A program made the translations under genes and the position numbers. A DNA stretch of 64,000 bases from Acidobacteriota bacterium. GTDB lineage: Bacteria; Acidobacteriota; Thermoanaerobaculia; Thermoanaerobaculales; Thermoanaerobaculaceae. The notes below the pieces were generated by a model. The model was not told the DNA's origin and did not search any database. It worked only from the letters and a program-made list of their open reading frames with translations. Location: positions 27,024-91,023 of the forward strand of contig PKYI01000104.1 in assembly GCA_003133645.1 (NCBI GenBank), written 5' to 3'. Below, piece after piece: positions 27,415-34,515 of this stretch (its first letter is position 1; every line of letters starts with the position of its first letter).

Positions 27415-28026
27415 ATGGCAAGCAGGTTCAACGCTGTCACGATGGCGGCTCTGGTGCTGGCGGCCACGGTCCAGGTCGCGGCTGCCCTCGAGCTCGGCGC
27501 CACGATGCCGATGACGACCGTCAAGATGAAGTCGGTCGATGGCAAGGAGATCGACTTGAGCGACGTGGCCGGGCCCAAGGGCACGCTCGTGATCTTCTCG
27601 TGCAACCACTGCCCCTGGGTCAAGGCCTGGGAGACCCGCATTGCCGCCCTCGGCAACGAGCTGCCTACGAAGGGCATCGGCGTCGTCGCGATCAACTCCA
27701 ACGACCCGGCGGCGTACCCCGGCGACGACTACGCGGACATGGTCGAGCGCGCCAAGGCGCGCGGCTTCACCTTCCCCTACGTCGTGGACTCGACCTCCGA
27801 CGTGGCGCGGGCGTTCGGGGCCACCCACACGCCCGAGGCGTTCCTCTTCGACCGCGCCGGTAAGCTCGTCTACCACGGCACGATCGACGACAACGCCCAG
27901 GATGCGGCGAAGGTGGAGCACCACTACCTGCGCGATGCCGCGGACGCGCTGCTGGCCGGCAAGCCGATCCTAGCATCCGAGACCAAGTCGATCGGCTGCT
28001 CCCTGAAGCTCCGCCCCAGGGGCTGA
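27415..28026 (+). CDS. Secreted AhpC/TSA-type thioredoxin-like protein
   Basis: A 203-residue protein with a signal peptide (FNAVTMAALVLAATVQVAAA). The domain has VIFSCNHCPWVKAWETRIAA, with a CxxC pair (CNHC) at the peroxiredoxin/thioredoxin active-site position, followed by GVVAINSNDPAAYPGDDYAD and the conserved THTPEAFLFDRAGKLVYHG. This belongs to the family of periplasmic thioredoxin-like proteins with a CNHCP motif that resemble peroxiredoxins. The substrate is unknown, and thiol-disulfide exchange or peroxide reduction are both possible. It follows the TlpA-like gene by 35 nt, and the pair looks like an envelope redox operon. Confidence 0.88.
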   Translation: MASRFNAVTMAALVLAATVQVAAALELGATMPMTTVKMKSVDGKEIDLSDVAGPKGTLVIFSCNHCPWVKAWETRIAALGNELPTKGIGVVAINSNDPAAYPGDDYADMVERAKARGFTFPYVVDSTSDVARAFGATHTPEAFLFDRAGKLVYHGTIDDNAQDAAKVEHHYLRDAADALLAGKPILASETKSIGCSLKLRPRG

Positions 28027-28108
28027 GCGACTCGCGGGGGGGTGGGAAAAATCGGGTACCAGAATGGAATCGGTACCGATTACTCGGCACGAACAAACAG
28101 GAGGAATC

Positions 28109-28606
28109 ATGCGGTGGATCAGGGTTTGGATCGCGTTGGTCCCTTGCTTCTTCGTCGTGGCGGTCTCCGCCTCGGCGCTGGATAGGAAAGCCGGCCTCTG
28201 GGAGCTGACCACGACGATGACGTGGCAGAAGTCCCCCTACGGTGGTGGCGGCAACCCGGCCACGGCCGGCGGCCCACACATGACATCGGTCTGTTTCACT
28301 CAGGAGCAGATCGAAAAGTACGGTGCCATTCTTCCACCACTGCACCCCGGCTGCCAAATCGTCAACCTCGTCAAGAAGGCCGGCAGCATGACGGCCGACA
28401 TGGTGTGCACTGGGAAGATGAGCGGCAAGGAAAGCGTGGCGTCCTCGTGGAGCGACGCCGAGCACGCGACGGGCCACATGCACTTCGTGGGGTCGATTCA
28501 GGCAGGACCGTACATGATGCCGATCGAGTGGACGACCGAGTCGAGCTCAGTCTTCAACGGTGCGGACTGCGGCGCCGTGAAGCCTTTCCAGATGCCGGAC
28601 AAGTGA
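28109..28606 (+). CDS. Secreted DUF3617-like protein
   Basis: A 165-residue protein with a signal peptide (WIRVWIALVPCFFVVAVSAS) starting at ATG 28109 behind a strong AGGAGGAATC. The mature part begins LDRKAGLWELTTTMTW, typical of DUF3617, a periplasmic family of unknown function. It also has paired cysteines (SVCFTQEQIEKYG, HPGCQIVN, VCTGKM, GADCGAV) that may form two disulfides. Its position right after two thioredoxin-fold genes fits a disulfide-containing client, though that is inference. A REP element begins 51 nt past the stop. Confidence 0.78.
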   Translation: MRWIRVWIALVPCFFVVAVSASALDRKAGLWELTTTMTWQKSPYGGGGNPATAGGPHMTSVCFTQEQIEKYGAILPPLHPGCQIVNLVKKAGSMTADMVCTGKMSGKESVASSWSDAEHATGHMHFVGSIQAGPYMMPIEWTTESSSVFNGADCGAVKPFQMPDK

Positions 28607-28656
28607 ACCCGCATCCAATCCCCGAATGTGCCGCTCGCTGCTTCTGCGTGGGAATG

Positions 28657-28745
28657 GGTACCGGGTCGGGTCCGGCTGAATCTCCAAGTGGTGGAGAATG
28701 CAACGCACCAGACTCGGTTTGTCAACTCTGCCGGACCTGGTACCT
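28657..28745. repeat. REP element, family A
   Basis: Opens GGTACCGGGTCGGGTCCGGC, contains AAGTGGTGGAGAATGCAACG and ends GTCAACTCTGCCGGACCTGG then TACC, so the ends are inverted copies of each other. A short MITE-like piece (GGACTCCTCGCAGTGACA) follows at 28768-28793. Confidence 0.75.
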
Positions 28746-28890
28746 ATTTCGCTTCGTCGTCCCGCCGTTGGCAGGACTCCTCGCAGTGACAAGTGAGGGG
28801 ACGAGGCCGCGACTCGCCGCATCGACGACGAGCTTGCACGCCTCTGCCGTGATCGCCCATTGTCACCGTGACCACTTGGCTGTGGATCTT

Positions 28891-30339
28891 CTACACAACA
28901 ACGAACGTACCTTTGAGTTCCGCACGTAGAGGATGATGCTTCGCGAGGTACGCCCGCATTGCGTCGATCGCTCGTTCAGGACGATTCTCACGATGCCGCC
29001 CATACTTGCGAGCCACGCCTTGCTCGGTCACAAAGGCCGTGGCGTACGAGCGCCCCGGTTGTACCTCTTCATTACCCACCCGCACTTCCTGGATGCGATG
29101 GCCCGGCGGATTTTCGAGCTTGAAGTAAACATTGAGACCGAGCGCTCGCTTGACGTACCCGCCCATCTGGTCGTACGGATCGCGCGCGAACGTCCGCTCG
29201 AGGTTCTCCTCCAACATCGCGACGAGCTCCTCGCCCGTCAATTCGACCGTCGAGACCGGCGGGTTCATCGGGATTATGTTGTAGCAATCGTTCAAAGTGA
29301 CCTTCCCCGGCACGATCGGCGCGCCGAAGCGCCAACCGTTCGAGAAAGCCACTTGTGCGCCCGTGCTCTCTCGCACCGCCTGCAAGAGAAAATTGTCCAT
29401 GGTCGCTTCCAGCATGGTGGCTCGGTTGAGCACGGTCGCCGTTTCACCGACAACCGTTGAGAGCTCATCTTGATACGGCGCGAGCGCCTGGCGGACGAGG
29501 TCATCGACTGCGGGATCGGGTTCTACGCTGGCCTCAACCTCGATCAGTTGATGCCGGTAGTCGACGACTTGTCCGCCCTTGATCTCCAAATCCAAGCGAC
29601 CCAAGAAGGAACCGTGGCAGCCCGACTGGATCACCAGCGTCTTTCCCTGGAGAACCGGCACACGAAGACGGTTATGGGTGTGGCCGCTCAGGCAAATGTC
29701 GACACCCTGCACCTCCGACAAGAGTTTCATGTCTTGCGGAAACCCCAGGTGGGAGATGAGAACGATCAGGTCGACATTCTCTTGGGTGCCCAGAACATCG
29801 ATGATCGGAGGCAGTTCCTCTCGGCCCAGGGTGAAGTCCAGTCCTTCGCTGTAGGAGGGTGGCATGGTCTTGCCCACAATATTGGAGGCGATGCCGACAA
29901 GACCGATCCGGAGCCCGCCGATCTCCGTGACGGTGTAGGGCGGAAAGAGCCGCCCTCTGGTCGCTTGATCATAGACGTTGATCGCGAGCATCGGATAGCG
30001 GAGCTCGGCTGCGCGCTGTTTGAAGGTCGCGGCACCGTACGCGAACTCCCAATGGGCCGTCATCGCGTCCAGACCCAACGAATTCAAGATGGGGATCAAC
30101 GCCTGTCCCCGCGTCTTCAAGGCGGGATGGGTGCCGTGGAGAGTATCGCCGCAATCGCAAAACAGAACCTGCCCCTGGCGTTCAGCCCGAATCTGCTTGA
30201 CGAGCGCGGCAATGCGGGCATACCCTCCCGCAGGACGATAGACGACCTGACCACCCTGCCAGAACATCTCCTGGTGTAGGTCACAATAGGCATGGCTATC
30301 GTTGAGTTGAACGACGGTCAGCGACGTTCCATGTGCCAT
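28891..30339 (-). CDS. SoxB-like metallophosphoesterase/5'-nucleotidase
   Basis: A 482-residue protein with a metallophosphatase domain followed by a 5'-nucleotidase C-terminal domain. Metal-binding motifs are present (LNDSHAY, CDCGDTLHG, ISHLGF, LSGHTHN). The usual GNHEFD motif is TAHWEFAYG, resembling the GHWEFTYG of the sulfur-oxidation enzyme SoxB, so a thiosulfohydrolase-like role is possible. The SoxB/5'-nucleotidase split cannot be settled here. No signal peptide is seen, which is unusual for either. Start ATG 30339 has GAGGAG 8 nt upstream. It is downstream of a TauE/SafE remnant and a DsrE-like gene, both sulfur-linked families, and the whole block has lower GC than its surroundings. 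Confidence 0.8.
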   Translation of the reverse strand: MAHGTSLTVVQLNDSHAYCDLHQEMFWQGGQVVYRPAGGYARIAALVKQIRAERQGQVLFCDCGDTLHGTHPALKTRGQALIPILNSLGLDAMTAHWEFAYGAATFKQRAAELRYPMLAINVYDQATRGRLFPPYTVTEIGGLRIGLVGIASNIVGKTMPPSYSEGLDFTLGREELPPIIDVLGTQENVDLIVLISHLGFPQDMKLLSEVQGVDICLSGHTHNRLRVPVLQGKTLVIQSGCHGSFLGRLDLEIKGGQVVDYRHQLIEVEASVEPDPAVDDLVRQALAPYQDELSTVVGETATVLNRATMLEATMDNFLLQAVRESTGAQVAFSNGWRFGAPIVPGKVTLNDCYNIIPMNPPVSTVELTGEELVAMLEENLERTFARDPYDQMGGYVKRALGLNVYFKLENPPGHRIQEVRVGNEEVQPGRSYATAFVTEQGVARKYGRHRENRPERAIDAMRAYLAKHHPLRAELKGTFVVV

Positions 30340-30351
30340 GATCTGCACTCC

Positions 30352-30543
30352 TCATCCCACGTTCTCGTAGAGCAAGTACAAGGCGACGATGATGGTGAAC
30401 CAACCGAACGCGTTGGAGAGCTTCTGTGCCGGTATTCGACCAGCCAGTGCCGTGCCGGCCAACACACCGGCTAGACCACCGAGAACAAACAGTCCCACGA
30501 TCCTGAGGTCAACGGTCCGAGGATCAACGAGAGAATGACATGG
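30352..30543 (-). pseudogene. TauE/SafE-type sulfite exporter, C-terminal remnant
   Basis: About 60 codons read RIVGLFVLGGLAGVLAGTAL, AGRIPAQKLSNAFGWFTIIV, then ALYLLYENVG and stop. Two membrane helices separated by a basic turn (LAGRIPAQKL) match the C-terminal end of TSUP/TauE-SafE anion exporters. The six or so upstream helices are missing and the frame starts directly after the DsrE-like stop. A short neighbouring-frame stretch (SHVILSLILGPLT) suggests a frameshift too. Its stop lies 13 nt before the SoxB-like ATG. Confidence 0.6.
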
Positions 30544-30549
30544 CTCATG

Positions 30550-30900
30550 TTAAGGCCGAATATACGCCCATCCCTCGGCCTGTTTCTTGACCAGTTCCGC
30601 TACGCCGGCTGAAACGACATCCACCGATTCGAGAAGTGACTCCTTGGCGATTCCCAGGATGCTCAACGAATGGGCGCAGGCCGCAAAGCGAACTCCCTTA
30701 GCGGCAAGTTGTTCGACTTGCTCTGCGTGCGAGTCAGGGCCTTTGACGAGCGCATTGACGCCGCCACCATTGGCGACTAACTCGACTTCTACACTGTTCT
30801 CACCCAGGTCGTCCAGCAGGTTTTCAATGTTCTTGAACACTTGGTCGGCACGGCCCTTACTGGGTTCATCAAGATGAAAAACGACACGGTACGTCTTCAT
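30550..30900 (-). CDS. DsrE-like small protein
   Basis: A 116-residue DsrE/F-fold protein: KTYRVVFHLDEPSKG, NVEN-like VFKNIENLLDDLGENSVEVE, VANGGGVNAL, and RFAACAHSLSILGIAKESLL with the conserved cysteine used for sulfur transfer in this family, closing AELVKKQAEGWAYIRP. Family members carry persulfide sulfur or act as uncharacterised soluble factors. It heads the minus-strand set DsrE - TauE/SafE remnant - SoxB-like, a grouping that hints at sulfur handling. Confidence 0.87.
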   Translation of the reverse strand: MKTYRVVFHLDEPSKGRADQVFKNIENLLDDLGENSVEVELVANGGGVNALVKGPDSHAEQVEQLAAKGVRFAACAHSLSILGIAKESLLESVDVVSAGVAELVKKQAEGWAYIRP

Positions 30901-31210
30901 GGCTACGCCCCTTCGTTCGATTCCCCAAGGCCACTAGCCGAGCTTGGAGCTTGGGCAATGCCTTCGCGTGCCTTCGCTTCGTTCAAGAATGATGGAAGAG
31001 TCGTGTTTCACTGGGTTCGAGGATGCACTTACTCAACGAGGGCGTCAAGGCGAACGTGGCAGTCTCAGGGTACACGTGGGCGAGGGGACGACGGCGAAGC
31101 GTGGTTGAGGCAGCCCGGAACAATGGGTAGGTTCGGCGCACACCACTTTGTGTTCAAACCTAATGTCTTGGCAGTCGCGAACCACCCGAACTCAAGGGGC
31201 TCGTGGAGAA

Positions 31211-31330
31211 CCACTGTCATCGCGAGGAGTCCTGCCGCAGACAGGACGACGCGGCGATCTCGCCGAAATCCACGATACTGCTTCGCCCCGTCACCAGTCC
31301 CATCTGCGGCGGGGCTCGCAGTGACGGTGG
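31211..31330. repeat. MITE-like palindromic element
   Basis: Bounded by CCACTGTCATCGCGAGGAGT on the left and GCAGTGACGGTGG on the right, which are inverted copies with a mismatch, and containing GGCGATCTCGCC. Partial relatives lie at 23160-23225 and 28768-28793. The gap 30901-31508 holds this, the REP at 31353 and a GGGCGGGCGCCCACGCCCG hairpin; I see no gene. Confidence 0.65.
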
Positions 31331-31352
31331 TTCCTCTATGACGGACGGCAAA

Positions 31353-31432
31353 TCGGTATCAGTTGACGGAAGGATGGAGGATGAACCGCGCGACACCCGG
31401 TTGATCAACTGTGCCGGACCTGGAGGCACCGA
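31353..31432. repeat. REP element, family A
   Basis: Reads CGGTATCAGTTGACGGAAGG, ATGGAGGATGAACCGCGCGA, CACCCGGTTGATCAACTGTG and CCGGACCTGGAGGCACC. It lies at the 3' side of the anti-sigma gene. Its GGTACC ends are partly eroded. Confidence 0.75.
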
Positions 31433-31508
31433 TTCCCTCTCGTGGGCGGGCGCCCACGCCCGCCCATGCATCGCTGTTGGGGGCGGCCGCGCTCCAAGGC
31501 TCCGGCAG

Positions 31509-32699
31509 CTAATGCCTTGGCAACGCGCGGACGTGCAGGTCGGCGCGCGTGGGCGCCCGCTCGGAGGCCACGGTGACGATGACCTGCGCCGGCGTGATCG
31601 CTGGCGCCGTGGCCAGCGCGCGGTAGCTCGCCGGCGGCACGTCCCGGAACGTCGCCGTCCCGCCGGAATCGGTCCTCGCCGTCCGCGTCTCGAACGCGCC
31701 CTGGCCGAGGCGCTCCAGCGTCACCGTGACGCCCTCGCACGGCCGCTCGGCCTCGTCGAGGATCACCACCGTCACCGCGTTCTCCTCCTTCCCGATGCCG
31801 CCCCGTGCCTGGACACGACGGGGGCGGTTCATCGCTGCGGCGGCCTGCGCCGAGGTGGAGGCGACCGGCGCGGCACCCCTCACGGTGACCTCCTCGCCCA
31901 TCTTGGCCTGGGGCATTGTGATGCCGACCTCGGAGGTGGCGCCGGCGGCGACCTTGACCCTTTTCTCGGCCGGTTCGAACCCTTGCGCCTCCGACCGGAC
32001 GCGGTACTCGCCGGCGGGAAGACCTCGCAGCGACGCACGGCCTGCGGCGTCCGAGACGGCGGCGCGTGCGCCTTGCTCCGGGACGCCGGCGCGGGTCGCG
32101 GTGATCGTCGTGCCGGGAAGCGGTTCCATCCCGTCGCTCACTCGCAGATCCAGCGCTCCGGTCGGCGGGGTCGCTACCATCGCGACGGCTTTGGGCTCTG
32201 CCGCGGCGGGGGCCTTCTCGGCGTCCTTGGCCACGAGACCCAGCTCGTCCGCGCTCTCGGCGTTGCGGGAAGCGGAGGCGATCCTCTGGCGCGCAGGGAC
32301 GGGTATCCGGAACCCCTTGGACGCGCGCGGCAGCGCCATCGCGACCGCGATCCCCTGGGGCTCCGCCGGGGCCGGGGCCGTGACCACGATCTCGTCGATG
32401 TGCACCACGCCGGAGAGCGCCATCCACTTCCACACGTCGTCGGGCGGCGACGGGATGCGGGCCGCCACCATCCCCACCCCGGCCACCAGCAACACGGACA
32501 TCGCGGCGAGCCAGCTCGGGTGCAGTCCCTCGACCAGCGGAGGCATCAGCCACCGGCGTCCCGGCTGGTACGTCTGCCGGTCGAGCCGGATCGAGCCCGG
32601 GATCTCGGCCTTGATACGATCGGCAAGGCCGGCCGGTGGCTCCGGTGTCGCGCGGGTGGCAAGCAACCGCGCGATCTCCCTTTGCGTGAGCTTCGTCAT
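31509..32699 (-). CDS. Membrane anti-sigma-like protein with carboxypeptidase-regulatory repeats
   Basis: A 396-residue protein. The first 55 residues are cytoplasmic and charged (MTKLTQREIARLLATRATPE), as in sigma-binding domains, followed by one membrane helix (WLAAMSVLLVAGVGMVAARI, about residues 63-82). The outside part has two carboxypeptidase-regulatory-like beta domains (LDLRVSDGMEPLPGTTITAT to FEPAEKRVKVAAGATSEVGI; VTVVILDEAERPCEGVTVTL to the end). It overlaps the sigma gene by ATGA (start codon and sigma stop share bases), which points to translational coupling and to its role as that sigma factor's membrane-bound partner. The extracytoplasmic repeats would be the sensing part. No zinc-finger motif is seen. 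Confidence 0.75.
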   Translation of the reverse strand: MTKLTQREIARLLATRATPEPPAGLADRIKAEIPGSIRLDRQTYQPGRRWLMPPLVEGLHPSWLAAMSVLLVAGVGMVAARIPSPPDDVWKWMALSGVVHIDEIVVTAPAPAEPQGIAVAMALPRASKGFRIPVPARQRIASASRNAESADELGLVAKDAEKAPAAAEPKAVAMVATPPTGALDLRVSDGMEPLPGTTITATRAGVPEQGARAAVSDAAGRASLRGLPAGEYRVRSEAQGFEPAEKRVKVAAGATSEVGITMPQAKMGEEVTVRGAAPVASTSAQAAAAMNRPRRVQARGGIGKEENAVTVVILDEAERPCEGVTVTLERLGQGAFETRTARTDSGGTATFRDVPPASYRALATAPAITPAQVIVTVASERAPTRADLHVRALPRH

Positions 32700-33301
32700 G
32701 ACGCAACCTCCTGGAGCTTAGCGGCGAGCAGCCGGAACGCGTGCTTGAGCCGCTTTCGAACGGCCACCTCGGTGATCCCGTCCGCCTTCGCGATCTCGGC
32801 GACCGGCGCGTCGGCCCAATACCTCGCGGCCACCGTAAAGCGGAGATCCTCCGGCAGCGAGAGCACCGCCTTGCGCAGTCGCTGCTGCGTCTGGGCCTCG
32901 ATCACCTCGTCGTCCTGGCGCTGGGCGCCGTCGGGTAGCGTCGCGCCCAGCTCCTCGTCGAGCGGCACTACCGCGTGCGGGCGGCGGACGTGGTTCAGGA
33001 ACGTGTTGGTGGCGATGCGGTACAGCCACGTGGCGAACCGCGACCGCCCGTCGAACGACCCGATCGCCGCCCACGCCCGGCGGTACGTCTCCTGCGTGAG
33101 GTCGGCGGCGAGGTCGGGGTCATGGGCCAGCCGGCACAGCAGGGCGTAGACGCTCCGGTAGGTGCGGTCGACCAGCGCTTCGGCCGCCGCCCGGTCGCCC
33201 TCGGCAAGGGCCGCGAGCAGCGCTGGTTCGTCCGCCGGCTCCACCTTTCGCGCCTCCGGCCCGCCCGTCCGTACCGATGGCAGTGCCTGCACGGTACCCA
33301 T
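32696..33301 (-). CDS. ECF-type RNA polymerase sigma factor
   Basis: A 201-residue sigma-70 family factor with only regions 2 and 4. Region 2 is LVDRTYRSVYALLCRLAHDP, DLAADLTQETYRRAWAAIGS and FATWLYRIATNTFLNHVRRP. Region 4 is LRKAVLSLPEDLRFTVAARY then VAEIAKADGITEVAVRKRLK, the helix-turn-helix for -35 recognition. It shares an ATGA overlap with the membrane anti-sigma-like gene downstream. Transcribed divergently (224-nt spacer) is a TonB-like gene, a plausible target for an envelope-stress or nutrient-uptake sigma factor. Confidence 0.93.
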   Translation of the reverse strand: MGTVQALPSVRTGGPEARKVEPADEPALLAALAEGDRAAAEALVDRTYRSVYALLCRLAHDPDLAADLTQETYRRAWAAIGSFDGRSRFATWLYRIATNTFLNHVRRPHAVVPLDEELGATLPDGAQRQDDEVIEAQTQQRLRKAVLSLPEDLRFTVAARYWADAPVAEIAKADGITEVAVRKRLKHAFRLLAAKLQEVAS

Positions 33302-33525
33302 GCCATTTAGACACAGAACGGCGGGAAAAGAAAACCAGAAGGCGGGAAAGGGAAAAGGTCAAACGGGAAGATGGAACTCGGCCTCGGAGGCGACCCTCAC
33401 GAGTCTGCCGCGGAAGGCCGGCAAGGAACGCCGTTCCTCATCGCCGCCGTCGTACCCGGTTTCGGTTTCGCTCCCGCGCGTGTCCAAAGACCAGGAGCAG
33501 GGAACGGGAACGAAGGGAGGGCGCC

Positions 33526-34269
33526 ATGTTCGACACCACGCTGATCGCATCGAACCCGGGACGGGAGGTGAGACGGAAGCTCGCGACGCTCCCGGTGGCC
33601 CTGGCCGTCCACGCCATGGCGCTCGGCTCCGTCATGGTCGGCCAGCTCTGGGCCGTGCAGCCGGTGGAGCAGCCCGACGTCGTGGTGGCGTTCGTGGACT
33701 TCATCCCGCCATCGCCGCCACCCCCTCCGCCAAAACCTCCGGAAGGCAACGGTGCAACCGCTGCCACGAAACCAACCGACCCAACGCCTCCAACCGAGCC
33801 GGTTCAACCGCAGGTGGTCCCCGCGCAGGTGCCAAAAGCAGGAGCGCCCGAACCGACTGGCCAGCCAGGCGGCGTCGCTGGGGGCGTGGATCGTGGAACA
33901 AAGGGCGGCATCGTCGGCGGCGTCAAACCCGACCCAGAGCAAGAGCCACCGGTGGTCATCGCCGACGACAAGCCAGTCCGTCCGGGCGACGGCGTCGTAC
34001 TTCCCGTGAACATCTACCGGCCCGATCCCGTCTATCCCGAACTGGCAAGGAGAGCTCGCCTCCAAGGTGTAGTCATTGTCGAGGCGACCATCGATCGTCA
34101 AGGCAACGTTGTTGACACCAAGCTGCTCAAAGACCCCGGCCTGGGGTGCGGCGCCGCGGTCGTCGAAGCGTTCCGGAGTTGGAAGTACCGGCCGGCGACA
34201 TTCAACGACAGGCCCGTCAGCATCATCATGACCGTGACCGTGACCTTTCGACTCGCAGGAACCGAGTAG
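33526..34269 (+). CDS. TonB-like energy-transducing protein
   Basis: A 247-residue protein. One membrane helix (TLPVALAVHAMALGSVMVGQ) is followed by a Pro-rich periplasmic spacer (FIPPSPPPPPPKPPEGNGAT) and a C-terminal TonB domain (RPDPVYPELARRARLQGVVI, VEATIDRQGNVVDTKLLKDP, AVVEAFRSWKYRPATFNDRP). TonB couples the inner-membrane proton gradient to outer-membrane receptors. Start ATG 33526 follows GGGAGG; an earlier in-frame start lies in an AG-rich non-coding stretch. It is divergent from the ECF sigma/anti-sigma pair and is followed by a clear terminator. Confidence 0.92.
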   Translation: MFDTTLIASNPGREVRRKLATLPVALAVHAMALGSVMVGQLWAVQPVEQPDVVVAFVDFIPPSPPPPPPKPPEGNGATAATKPTDPTPPTEPVQPQVVPAQVPKAGAPEPTGQPGGVAGGVDRGTKGGIVGGVKPDPEQEPPVVIADDKPVRPGDGVVLPVNIYRPDPVYPELARRARLQGVVIVEATIDRQGNVVDTKLLKDPGLGCGAAVVEAFRSWKYRPATFNDRPVSIIMTVTVTFRLAGTE

Positions 34270-34388
34270 CGTGCCGCCCTTTCCGTCCCCCTTGCACCTG
34301 CGGACGGCGGCCGGCAGCGCCCGGCCGCCGCCTCAGGGTCCTCTGAGGGCCCTCAACAACACACCAAGCAGAATGACAACTCTCGCGC

Positions 34389-34422
34389 AGGCCGTGCCGA
34401 TTTCCGGCACGGCCTCTTTCTT
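34389..34422 (+). terminator. Rho-independent terminator after the TonB-like gene
   Basis: An 11-bp stem, AGGCCGTGCCG pairing with CGGCACGGCCT, with an ATTTC loop, then CTTTCTT. Confidence 0.88.
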
Positions 34423-34430
34423 CGGCTAAT

Positions 34431-34515
34431 GGGTACCTGCCCGGCTCAGTTGACAGAAAGATGGAGGATGCGCCGCGCGAGACTCGGTTTATCAACTGTG
34501 CGGGACCTAGTACCT
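34431..34515. repeat. REP element, family A, overlapping a gene end
   Basis: GGTACCTGCCCGGCTCAGTT, then GACAGAAAGATGGAGGATGC, GCCGCGCGAGACTCGG and TTATCAACTGTGCGGGACCT, AGTACC. The right end (minus strand GGTACTAGGTCC) contains the TAG stop of the amidohydrolase at 34507. Confidence 0.85.

Noticed and set aside
28891..30900. A complete Sox thiosulfate-oxidation system
   Set aside because: No soxA, soxX, soxY, soxZ or soxCD genes are present, and the one SoxB-like protein lacks an export signal.
31439..31475. GGGCGGGCG-type hairpin as the terminator of the sigma/anti-sigma operon
   Set aside because: The stem is strong but no T-tract follows on the minus strand and a REP lies beside it, so it is left as a repeat.
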